A DNA stretch of 64,000 bases from Ascarosepion bandense (taxonomy: Eukaryota > Mollusca > Cephalopoda > Sepiida > Sepiidae). The DNA lies in the NCBI GenBank assembly GCA_037127315.1, contig JBBBDQ010001185.1:750001-814000 (forward strand). Reading direction: 5' to 3'. Both the position numbers and the translations under genes were made by a program. The notes under the pieces are model-generated. The model did not search any database, was not told where the DNA came from, and saw only the letters and a list, made by a program, of their open reading frames with translations. Each line of letters begins with the position of its first letter. The first letter of the stretch is position 1. Below, piece by piece: positions 24,128-36,600 of the stretch.

Positions 24128-27100
24128 ATTACCTGTTTTATCAAGTCGCCTATGGACATGAGTTGTTTGGTTGACTTATCTGGTGATGTTACACAGATTG
24201 AAGGTGGTGGTGGTGGTGGTGGTGGTGGTGGTAATAAACATGGCGGTGGAAGAGGAGGTGGAGGAACTGACCGGGAACAGGGAGACTCCATAGATGATTT
24301 TTCTGTCAAGATGAAAAAGTGTATTAATAATTTATAAAATTCAATTAAAAAAAAATTTAGAACAGCTAGTTTCATTAAATGATTTATTAAATAGGAAATT
24401 TTACTGACAAGAACGAATATAATGTTTATTTCAAGTAATTTACCCAATATTTTTGGAACAGTTGCATGTAATTGTTAAATAATCTTCAATCTATTAGTGT
24501 AAAAAGCCTAATAAGAATTTTAATTCTTGTAAAATAGATATCAAAGTATTAGTGATTAACCCGTATATATTAAATAAAAATAATGGTAACTTAAATTTGA
24601 GTAATAAATCCAGTACATAAAATTATCTAAAACATTTCAAGTATTACAAAATATGAAGAAATATTCTATATTAAAACATTATGGAAATTAAATCTGTAAA
24701 TATCCTTTTAGCATGTTGGATACAGGTAGTATAAAATAAGTCTACAACTGGGATCATAATTCAGTTGCACAGAAATATATATTTATATTTAAAATTTAAC
24801 ATGCGAATTATGGGTCCGATTCTAGACTTAGCTTTAAAAAAAGAAAAAAAAAATAATAATTTAAAACTAGCAATATGAATTTTCTTTGAAATTTTAGAAT
24901 ATATATAAAAATTACCAGTTACTTTTGCACGCTATTTTTTTAACCTGAATCAGAGAAATGCTTCATATCAAAGTGAAATTACATTTGTAAGCAGTTTTAT
25001 TTTTTTTTTTAAAAAAACATTTAAATAAATTTTATTTAAGAAACGCTTACCGAGCACGTATCATATGCAACAAAACTGACATTTTTATAAAAAAAAGAAA
25101 AAAGGGGGAAGTAACTGTTGAAGCGAAAACAAAGTTATCTACCTTTATTCAATTTCTATATGCATTAATTTTTTTTTCCACAGTCCTCTGAAGTCATTTT
25201 CTTTTTATAAATAAAATTTGACCCAATTTGTGGATATAAAATTCTTACAGAAATTAAATAAAAAATACCTAAGTTTTGTTTACACATCATTGCAACTTGT
25301 TGTTTAAGTTTTTCGATTTCTGATTGCATTTCTTGAATTTTCTGCATAGCAAGTGGCAAAGGGTTGACAGCACTGTTCAATGGTGTGGAAGTAGTTACAG
25401 GAGCGGCTCCATTGGGTTCACAGTAGGTGTCATTAAAGCTATTTATCTTGGATGGTTTCATATTGGCTCTAGAAAGATAAAAGTCAAGTTGACAATCTTT
25501 TGAGTTTGAAGAAAAGAAAAAAAAACTTACATTATTCAAATAAAAAGAAATCTATTGTGCTAACTTATACATTTTGAATTGTCATTTGTTTCATTTTTAT
25601 ACATTTTCCTTAAAAGAGGAAGCAGGGAAAAACAAATTATCCTTTCAGTATTATAATAAATGTTAACAGATCTTATACTAATTTTATTTTTTTCTAATCA
25701 GGGAAAAACTGACAATAACAAAGGTTTAAAGCCACACTTTTGACAAGGTTACAACACTAATTTTTCTAGTCAGGACAATGAAAAATGTAAAAGCTAAAAA
25801 TAAATAAAACAAAATGATTATTCAGTAATATTTTAAGTATTTGCGAAACATTTTGTACTCATATATTTAGAACTAAAAAGGAATTTAGTTAATGCCAAGT
25901 ATTTGTCAGTGACACTAAATAACAAAAATAAAAAAAATTACAATTTTAACTCACCGTACTTCTATGCAATTATTTCCAAGATCTTCTTCCACCCAAACCA
26001 CTTCAGTCAAAGAAAATCCAGAATCAGAATCATTTTCATAAGCCTGGTGAGAAAAGAAAAGTGTTAACTATCCTAGCTGACATAGGTTCATGTATAAAAT
26101 TTTAATTTTTGCAAATTGATCTACTGAAATATTTTATGAAAAATGAAAAATTTTTAAGTAGATTTTAATTTTTAAAACTAAGATTTTGAAATCAGAAATA
26201 AAAACATGTTTTGGTTTTAAACAGCTACTATATTGATCTTAGATAATCAAACTAAAAGACAGCACTGTAAAGATAATAAACTCCAATATTGTTTTTACAT
26301 TTAAACGTTGGTCAAATCTCAAGTAAGGTACACATTTTAATTGGAATCAGTTTTGAATGACACTGAGCGAAAGGAAGCAAATTTTGACTATGAAAAATAA
26401 TTTCTCTAGTAGAATCAGATTTTCATGTCTGATAATGTATAAGAATTATTTCATAAAATTAACATTAAGCAGCATTCTTCTTCAAGGAAACTTCTTTTTT
26501 TCCCAGTTTCTGTGATTTGAATTTTACAACAATATTTTGCATCAATTTATGGTTATTCATATGGTCAAACCATCAAATCTGAACTTGATATTGAGACAAA
26601 AACATAGCTTTCAACTGAAAGAAAGAAATCCTTGAATTCTGAGATATTATGTAAACTCTTATTTATGTTTTATATTTAAATGTTTGTAATTTGTTTTGAC
26701 AATGACTATTTTGGCAGGCAGGGCTATAGCATATTGCTATTGGGTGATATATCAATTATAGCCGGTTTGGAAAAGATCAGAAAATGACCTTGGTAAGGAT
26801 TTTACTGAATATCTTTTACAAAATAAGTAGACAAGTATCACTAAAATTCATGAGCTATAACTTAAAAATTCCAAAGACCTGAGGTGATATCTTACATGTT
26901 TTAACTAATATAAAAATTAAATAAATACAAAGAGATGAGAAATTAAGAAACAAAAAAATAAATGTATCAAAAATGATTTTATGTAAAGCAAAGGTAATAG
27001 TTATAAACAAGAGTTATCGAACCTGACTAGCGACCCACAGAGCAGTCCGATCAGGAAAAGGAACCTTGATAGCTTTTACTTTCTTTGCTGACACCTCCAA

Positions 27101-27551
27101 ACCAAGAGCAATTTTCCTTCCGAGAACACGTAAGCTATAAAACTATAAAATTAAAAAGAAAAAAAAAGTCAGTGAAGGTGTAGTACTGGAAAAAAAAAAA
27201 AAAAAAAAAAAAAAAAACTATTTCCACATAAGCATTTCTAAAAACAATATAGTTTATGAAAGTGACAACTCTAAATATGCTAAAAAAAAGTCAACATTTT
27301 AAAAACAGTAATCTTAAGATGACTGATATAATCATGTATAAATTGTCTAATAACCAATTTATGATTGTTGTCCAGTGTGAAGATTCGGGTTCAATTTTCA
27401 GTACACACTATAAGCTGTAATAAAAAAAAAATATGGATTTTGAAAGCATTTATTAAATAGTTTGGTATAGAATATTAAAAATAAACTACCCTATTAAAAT
27501 TTATATTTTTCTTCTTTATATATATAAATATTTATATATATATATATATAT

Positions 27552-27601
<50 letters not shown>

Positions 27602-30600
27602 GGATATTGGCTCAGAATAAGAAATAGAGTTCAAATTCCAGTTTAATTCAATGCATTCACTTACATGCAAATATCCTTGGGAATATCCCTCCAATTATGA
27701 GTTAAATAGCAGAACAGATACGATTCTATAGCCTTGGTAGACAACCAGTCTACCACAGAAATTAATGGCAACCTACTGTGGGAAAATCTTGTCTAGTTAG
27801 TCATGTCTTAAAAGAGACATCAAAGCCCAAGTGTGTATCACGTATACCATTTAACTTATATATATATATATATATATATGGCAATATTCAATTTAAATTA
27901 TTTTTGTCTGCTACAAAAATTTTATTTTTATCAGAAAATAAATGCATCTGGAGGAAACTGGAAAAAAATTTCAAATAATATTTAGTTTGTGATATTTATT
28001 TAGTTAAAGTTCAGTTTTGACAGTGTGTATTCACTTTATACTCTTAGGAAATGCACAAATGTCTCAACCATGAATAAATAAGGCAGTTAGAGTCTTTCAA
28101 CATTTTGGGTGTTGAGCTCGCAATCTCACAAGTGTAAAATTCACTTGCTTCTACAACAGCATTACTTGGAGTGGTTGTGACAGTACACAACACAATGAGA
28201 CTAGCAATAAGCAATGGGATAAATAACTAATACATAATAATTGGTTACCTCATTAAATATGGCAGAAGTTTCTATCTATAACTAAGCTATAGAATTGCAA
28301 TTATAGAAATTCATGTAATATTGAGTTAAGTGGCTAATTACAGTAAAACTGATTGAATGTCCATTGATTTAAGGATCCACTTGTGGGTTACATGGACCCT
28401 AACAATATAAGTTTTTATTTTTACTGAACAAAGATAAGTGCTACCATAAATTCATCAAGCTGATGCTAAGTTACATATTAACCTTGCTAGTTATAAAGTT
28501 AACTAAAATTGAAAAATCTTGTTAATTTCAGTTACTTTTATAGATAATTTTCATTATAAATGACAAAGTCTACTTGGCAACAGTGTACATGTTTGAGAGA
28601 GAGCACATGAAAGTGAGAGACATCAGTCTTGATGTTTCAAGTTGTTTAATGTGAAGCCAATGATGCTTATTGTAAATGACTGCATTTGCATGCTATCTAG
28701 ACTTTAAAAAAGTGATGTTCATTAAATATGAGAATCTACAGACTTTTCACCTACTTTATGAAAAAAAAATTTAAAGAACTATTAGAACTCCCTCCAATTA
28801 GTTCTTCAAATTGAGGTTTATATATTTAAAAAAAATTTTAATATCTTATATACACTGAAGTTTTTGTGATTTGTCTTTGGCCTCAAAATACACCTCAGTT
28901 TTGGATATCAAAAGAAAAAGATGTGAAAGATCACATTTTTCTTCTTCATTTGAGACTGTTTTTTGGTGATTTCTTCAAACATACCAATAATGCTATATAA
29001 TATTTGTTATTGATGGTTCTTCCTTTCTCAAGGTAATCTATGAACAAAATACCTTCCACATCCAAAAATACAGAGGCCAAAACCTTGCCTGTTGATTTTT
29101 GCATCTTTGGTCACTTTGGATGGATTTCTGTCCAATCAGCTGACTGCAGATTTGACTCCAGAGTAAAATGGTGGATCCGTGTTTTATTCATTGTCACATA
29201 TTTACACAAAAACTCCTTGTTGCATTGAAACAGTTGCAAATAATACTCTGAATCATCAGCATGTTGTTTTATTTTGATTGACTGTGAGCAAACACGGCAC
29301 CCATTTTGAACACAGCTTTCTCATTGACAAATATTCATGCAAAATGGTGAATTTACTGCTTTCTGATATGTTTCAGTTTACAATCAGCCAAAATGAATTT
29401 GTGAATTTTTTTTTAGGTTTTCCGAGACAACTGCCGATTTCGGGCAACCAGAGCATTCAACAACATTTGTGTCTGTATGACCATGTTTAAAATCAGCATA
29501 CCACCTTTTAACCATTGTTTCCAATAGAGCAGAGTCAGAATAACACTTATGAAGCCATTGCTTTACCCATCAGAAAGCAATGCTTTATCAACACATGAAA
29601 CTGAGATTTTTCCATTGTTTTGAAAATTTGCAACAGTAGCTTCACTTATATAACTGTAATTTGTAAAATAATAACCCAACTAGGCCCAAATTTTGTCACG
29701 AGCCATTTGAAGGTTAGCACTTCATAAAAATATGGATGTTTTTTTATTAGTGGTACTTTATTAGTGGGACTTATTGAGTGATATGTCACTTTTTGTTCTA
29801 GACCAACTTACAAAGTAGATCAAGTTTTCAAAGATAAATGACCATTAAATATTTAATTCCCATTAAAAACTGAATATTTCTATACAATTTTGATTTTTTT
29901 CTTTTCATTTTTTTTTGCATTAATGCTTTAGTTAATGTCAAGGTTGTAAGAGAATAATAATTTAATTAATACAAACTACAATTTCTTTATGTTCTATAGA
30001 ATCTTAGATCATATAAGTATTTCTTTAATAAAACTTGAATCCAACCTTCTTAGAATGTTATATCCCGGGAGAGGATAAATAGAGAAAGAATAGTGCAAGA
30101 AATAATTCTTAACCCTGAGGGTATAGGAATAGAGATTTATTATACCTCAGTACAACAAACCAAATACACGTACACCAACAAACAATTACAAGAATAACAA
30201 TCAAGAAGGCAATGTCTCTGTATAGGATGTATGCATTCGTCTTGAAAAGAAGAAGGCTTCCGTCTAGTGCTGTCTAACTCTCATCTAAGGCCGATGGCTC
30301 TCGATCACTCCTGTGTAATGACAAAGACTCTCGTATAGTCATGAACACTCTCGATCTCTCTGTAGTTTGTTCTAGTCCCGGTCTTTTATAATCCGGGCCA
30401 TACCCATTCCTGGGTAAGACAGGATATTGCTCCACAACCCCTCTCACCGCTAAATTCTTCATGGAATTTTGCTCAATACTTCTTTCTTTTGGGATCAGGG
30501 CATAGGTGTTTAGTCTTTTTCGGTTTGCATCCTCAACACTTGAGGGTATGTCTTTGTTTAAGGACTTCTTACCCCATTTTAGGGATATGTCAGGCAATCC

Positions 30601-33600
30601 AGTTGCATTTGGCTTGGTTAAGCACTTCTTTTTGCCTGGTTCCTTCACACATTTCAAGTAAGCCTTTGCTTCTTTTCGTGTGGCCTATAAGTTTGCGTTT
30701 AACTGGTTTCATATTTTCGTTCATTTCAAATTTTACTTCTGTTTGAGTAGACTTTCTTTCATTTGACGCCTTAGTCTTAGTCCAGAACATATTCATGGGT
30801 TTTTCCCACAAATTGAATAGCACAATTAAATCTATGCTGAAAAGATTTGTATTTTTTCCTAACATCACATAGATCTTTGACTTTTTTACTTTTCTTGTCA
30901 AATGTTACTTTAGCCATAAATTCTTCTTTGAATTTTAGCTTATTTCCAGAAATACCTCTTGCAATTTTTTTCGTTTTGTTTAACTCTGGTCGACCAATTT
31001 TATTCCAGGTATACTCGTCTATTGCAGAGATATCACTACCAGTATCTAATAAACCATTCATTCTGTTCTTCCATTCATTTTTAAGTCCACATATTTTCTG
31101 GTATTGCAATCATTCGTGACTTTTTTCATAACTACCATATTAATCTTTTTCAACTTTCGGTCCATTTTTTTTTTCTACACATCAGTGCCAAATGTCCTTT
31201 CTTTGAACATTCGAAACATTTTGTTCCTAAAATAGCATTTCCTAGTGACGTGGTTTTTTTTTTCCACATGCTTCACAGTGCGGTTTTTCTTTTTGGCAGT
31301 ACTGTTGTTTTAATTTGTGGATACAAGCCACGCTCTTCTCTTCAATGCACACGTTGTCTTTCTTATTTTTAGCAATTTCTGGCATTCTTCTGTAACTTTT
31401 TGTAATGATATAGCTTCATCTTGATTTAACATTGTGAGGATTTTCGAGCCTACGTCTGTCTTTCTGTGTTGTTAATCCTTGTACAAAGATTAGACATTTG
31501 AACATATCCTCTTTTATGTCTTTTATTTTAAACCTTTCGCACTGTAAATTAACCCTTCCAGCGTACGTAACAAAATCTTCCTGTTCTTTTTCAATATTTA
31601 GACATTTATATCGCGTGAAGAATAAACTTTCTCTTTCTCCAAACATTTTTGTCAAAATCTGTATCGTTTCGTCAAATGATATGTCCTCCGGCTTTTTAGG
31701 TAAAATAAAATTTGTATATTTGCATTTTCCTGCATTCCTATCTTCTATAATAGAAGCATTACTTTTTCGTCATCTGACCATACTTTGCACCATCTTGCAA
31801 AAATATTTTCGTATCTTTTGTAATACGAATTAAAAGTAATCCCTTCCTCAGGCTTACAAATTCTGTGAGCGCATTTGCAATGCCTTCTGTAGAGAAACCT
31901 TTAGAAGCTTTTCCCGTTTCGCCCTGTTCTATTACCAATTTTTTCAACATATCTCGTTGCAATATCATTTGCATTTGGAGATCCTTTTGAATTTTTTGTT
32001 GGCCTACCTGTTGCTTTAACATTTGCTGTTGAAGCTTCATTTATGCTTTTTGTTGTCTTTCCTGTTGTTGCATTAACATTTGGACTGCTTCTCCGAGTGT
32101 TTTAGTTAACCCGACTAATTGATCCATATTTTTTTTATGTATAGCTGATGAATAAGTTGTATTTACCGGCAAGCAATAATACACATAGTTTTTTTTTTAT
32201 GGTGGGGGGGGGGGGGGGAACTACCTCTCATCTTAACTTATTCTTTTATGCGTCAACTTCCAGATTTTTCTCACCAAATTGATATTTGGTGAGCTTTGCT
32301 GAACCTTTGTTCCAACTGGTCTTTTAGCGAGTCCCAATCCTTTGTTGTCACACTGTTTTATTGGCGTACTTCACGTAAATGCGAATTTCTTGTCGCCCAA
32401 TCTGTTATATTGGGGTATCCCCACGTATGTACTAATTCTTCATCAACAAATCTGTTAAATCCCGGGAGGGGATAAACAGAGAAAGAATAGTGCAAGAAAT
32501 AATTCTTAACACTGAGGATATATGAATAGAGATTTATTATACCTCAGTACAACAAACCAAATGCACATACACCAACGAACAGTTAACAAGAATAACAATC
32601 AAGAAGGCAATGTCTTTTTTAGGACGTATGCGTCCGTCTTGAAAGAAGGCTTCCATCTAGTGCCGTCTAACTCTCATCTAAGGCCGATGGCTCTCAATCT
32701 CTTGTATAATGATGAAGACTCTCGATCACTCCCGTGTAATGATGAAGACTCTCATATAGTCACGAACACTCTCAATCTCTCTGTAGTTCATTCTAGTCCC
32801 GGTCTTTTATAACCTGGGCCATACCCATTCCTGGATAAGACAGGATATTCCTATACAACAGTATCATAACTAAATAAATAAAACAAAAATATCAGTTTTA
32901 ATGTTTCTAAACATAAGCATAATACATAAAATTTACAACTATAATACTATCAAACCTCTGGTTGTCTACAGAGTCCATTTTGATTCATTGGCAATACAAG
33001 TTAGACAACCAACTTGATTCTCATCTTCAGAAAATATTTGAAGCCATATCAATACAATGAAAATCTTTAAAGCTTGATGTAAAAAAAAGAAAAATTAAAA
33101 ATAAAACAATATCCCAAGAAAGGATGAAAATGAAATTCCATTTCCAACTAAAAATTAAGCAGATTCTCTACACCAGGGCAAGGACCAAACATCAGCCCTC
33201 TACCCCTACTTTTTCTATGCATCTAAAATAGAAAGACTTCTTTAAATATGGAAAAAAAAAATACTGAACCATTACAATAAATTTTGAAGTCATACAAAAC
33301 AACAAAAAATTGAGTAATTTCCCATCAGAAAGTAATGCTTTATCAACACATGAAATTCAAATTATTCTTTTTGAGTAATCATGAGAGAAAGATTAATACA
33401 TCAAGACAGTTTGGAGAAAAAAAATTCAATGATTTTCACCACAAATTTAAAAAATTGGAAAATAACCCAAATAATATCAAATACAGCAGAATTCCATGCT
33501 TTATTCTCTTCCCCACACAAGAAAAGATGATCCAAGAGTTTTGTTTAGGGAGTTAGAGATACTTTTGCATGATAGGTGTATGCGGAACTTGTTTAGTTCC

Positions 33601-36600
33601 CCTATTTTTTGCTATGAGTAGTTAGTGGAATAGAAGGAGGAAAGGAAGTCATACTAACAGTATGTGTTTTAATAATCTTCTAGATCAGTGACTACAGTGT
33701 TACTGTTTGAGACTAATAAAGTTGAAGATGATAAAGTTAAATTACATGTATTGGGATAAACAAGCAGTCAGAAAGAAATCTTAATAAAGTAATTAGTATT
33801 TTCCTTTTAAGATTAATATCCTGCATGTAAAAACATTTACATTTGTACAGTATAAAAATCTCATATTACTGACATTACCATAGGTTTATGATGAAATTAT
33901 AAAAGAAATTATACAACTATATTGGTATTATCATAAATAATATCACTGGAAGTATTGAGACTGTATTAAGTACAGAAAAATGCAGGACTGATAAATAAAT
34001 TTTATATATATATATATAGATATATATATATATATATATATATTATATTGTCATCCGCAGACAGATCTGCTTCGCCGTATCACAGCTCACCAGCACGGTT
34101 AGACTCCGATTGCTTTTTTACCCAGGATTGAAACCCAACCGAAAATGGGCGCTCGGTGGAAGTAGGCAGACTTTTTTAGCGCATATCATTATACACGCCC
34201 AATAGCTAGAGCACTCTAATTAATTTCACTACACATACACCCTGGTGGAATCTGTCAGGAAAAAGGAGTAAGAGGCAATGTTTGGCCACACATTTTCTAG
34301 ACTCCTCCTCATGAGTTAGGTACAGGAGTTAGAATCAGCATTAATTCTAAAAAAGCTTGTTAAGTCAACTCAGCTGCTGTCAAAAGATATCCTATTCACA
34401 TTTCAGAGCCAAATTACTATCATAACTAAATCTGCCTTACATTTAGATTGTGAATCAGGGACACCCAGCAATGTCTATAGTCTGTCCCTGTCATTATGAT
34501 ACAAACCAGAAAAACTATTCAAAAAAATTTTATAATGGGAAATGGTTGCACAGAACATGCTCCAATATCTTGAGGCATATGAAAAGTGTCTGTTGGCAAG
34601 ACAACTGGTTGCTGTAACTCTGCACACTAGGGTTTTATTACAGTGATTGGTTTTGATAATTGGCAACTAGCTGTTCACCATGCCAGGTTACAGAATAAGA
34701 CCTTTTTTCCATCTATCTAAGGTATGAGAGAAGAGTAAATTCAGTCAGGCAATTTCTACCATAAGGTCTCAGTATCTAATATGTCATGTTCAACTTGTTT
34801 CTGCAGCATTTGTGTGGTTTTCCAAACGTCATTCTGCAAAGAAACAACATTAAGACCAAGTTTGCTGCGGTATTAGTTTCAATAATGTTATATGCTTGCA
34901 AATCTTATACAGTTGCGATTTGAAAATGCTTGAATAACTCCACATGACATGTCCTACCTAGAAATAATTCTCAGGTAACATTAATAATAATTAAAATTCA
35001 GAAGCATTGTCAACAATCAAAATCGTGCAGGTTGATTGACAGTTATGTTGAGTTGGCCACGTCATCCACATGCATGAGAACCAATTCCCACATTATGTTT
35101 TTGCCTAGTGAAAGGACTTGATAGCCAGTAAAACAACACAGTGCCATCCTGAAGACTTATAATATCTCCCCTAGCCAATTAGAAACATTGGTTGTTCAAG
35201 CCAGTTGGTGATGAGTCTATAAAACTGCTGTTCAAAGCACAGATGCAAAGTTGGTCCAGCAGACAGTAAAATCTCTTCTACTACCCTCCAAGGCCTTTTC
35301 AGAGAGCCTACTTGCAAAAAAGTAAGCAGTTTCCTTGTTGGTCTAACAGCCAAACAAGAACCTATTCATCATGAAGAGAACCAGTCAAATTTATCTGAAA
35401 AATCAGTCTACAATGATGATACAAATGGGACATTTTCAAAAATGCTTTCTACTTTGAATACTAACATCCATCACTGTAAATGTCATTAAAAAGAAAATGA
35501 TTATTTGATTTTATCAATGAAATAATTCATTTTCTGAAAAAGATCTTAAATTCTGACAATTTTATTTTGAACTGAAATATTTTGAATTTAAAGCAACAAT
35601 AATTAGAAGAATATTGCTATTTAATATTTTGGTATAATACCAAATGACCTAAGCAAATCAATTTTCATAGCTCTGCCTAAGAAGCTAGGTGCAATTGAAT
35701 GCGAACTCCAGTGAACAATCAGTTTGATGAGCCACATAACGAAACTCTTTGCCCAAATCCTGATGACTAGTGCACAAGGCAGAATCAGACTGGAAATAGG
35801 ACAAGAACAGTGCGGTTTTGTCAAGTAACAAGGAATGAGATATTTATGCTTAGGATGCTGTCAGAAAGGGCATACAAATGAAAAAGGAAGTTTACCTGTG
35901 AAAAAGGAAGTTTACCTGTATTTTGTAGACTATGTCAAAGCATTCGACAAAGTAAATGCTCAGCAACCTTGACATATTTGGCAAAGACATCAGAGTAATA
36001 AAGAACCTCTACTGGCAGCAAACCGCCTACATATAGACAGAAAATGAATTCAGCAGATATACATAGAGAGAAGGGGCGTATGACAAGGATGTGTCTTTTT
36101 GCCAGATCACTTTAACTTGTACAGCGAGACCCTCGAAATTATGCTAGGATTCGTCATTGGCGGTCACAATCTGAACATAAGGTATACCGATGATACAGTG
36201 CTGATAGCTGACATGAAAAGAAAACTACAAGAGCTCCTAAAAATGTAGATGAAGAAAGTCAAAAGAAAGGACAAAGGACATAAATTACAAGAAAACTGAA
36301 TGTGTAGTCATCAGCAAACTGAAGAGCCTAAAATGCCAATTACAGGTTGGGGATACTAAAATCAAGCAAGTACAAAAATTTAAGTACTTGAGAAGTGTTC
36401 TAACAGAAGACGAAAAGAGCAACACTGAGATCCGAAGGCGAATTGGAATGGCCAAGAAGCTGAGCAGAGTATTAAAAAACAGGAAAATCTCGCTAGAAAC
36501 AAAGAAAGTTCTGGGTTGCTATGTGCTATGTCCTTCAATATGGCAGTGAATGCTGGACAATACCAAAGATGAAGGAAAAACTTGAAGCAATTGAAATGTG

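Larger units (their letters stand above)
30056..32857 (-). mobile_element. LTR retrotransposon (gypsy-like), gag-protease only, degenerate
   Basis: A 2.8-kb element with two LTRs. On minus, gag begins at ATG 32127 (MDQLVGLTKTLGEAVQMLMQ), followed by a Gln-rich coiled coil and a stop. A gag core follows at 31655-31416 (ESLFFTRYKCLNIEKEQEDF). Zinc knuckles lie near 31300-31180: QYCQKEKPHCEACGKK and CFECSKKGHLALMC (C-x2-C-x4-H-x4-C). A retropepsin motif GLLDTGSDISAIDEYTW is near 31055-31005. Frames are broken. After the protease the reading runs within about 450 bp into the 3' LTR; there is no reverse transcriptase, RNase H or integrase. No clear target-site duplication. Likely a non-autonomous or deleted gypsy-type copy; a vertebrate-type retrovirus is unlikely, as no envelope is present. 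Confidence 0.85.

Noticed and set aside
24152..24337. Gly-rich plus ORF (GGGGGGGG)
   Set aside because: Antisense shadow of the MTFR polyproline exon.
30489..31119. Plus-strand ORFs of 85 and 90 codons
   Set aside because: Antisense shadows of the gag-protease retroelement.
30056..32857. Infectious retrovirus or endogenous virus with envelope
   Set aside because: Only gag and protease are present; no envelope, polymerase or integrase, and the LTR element is disrupted by stops.
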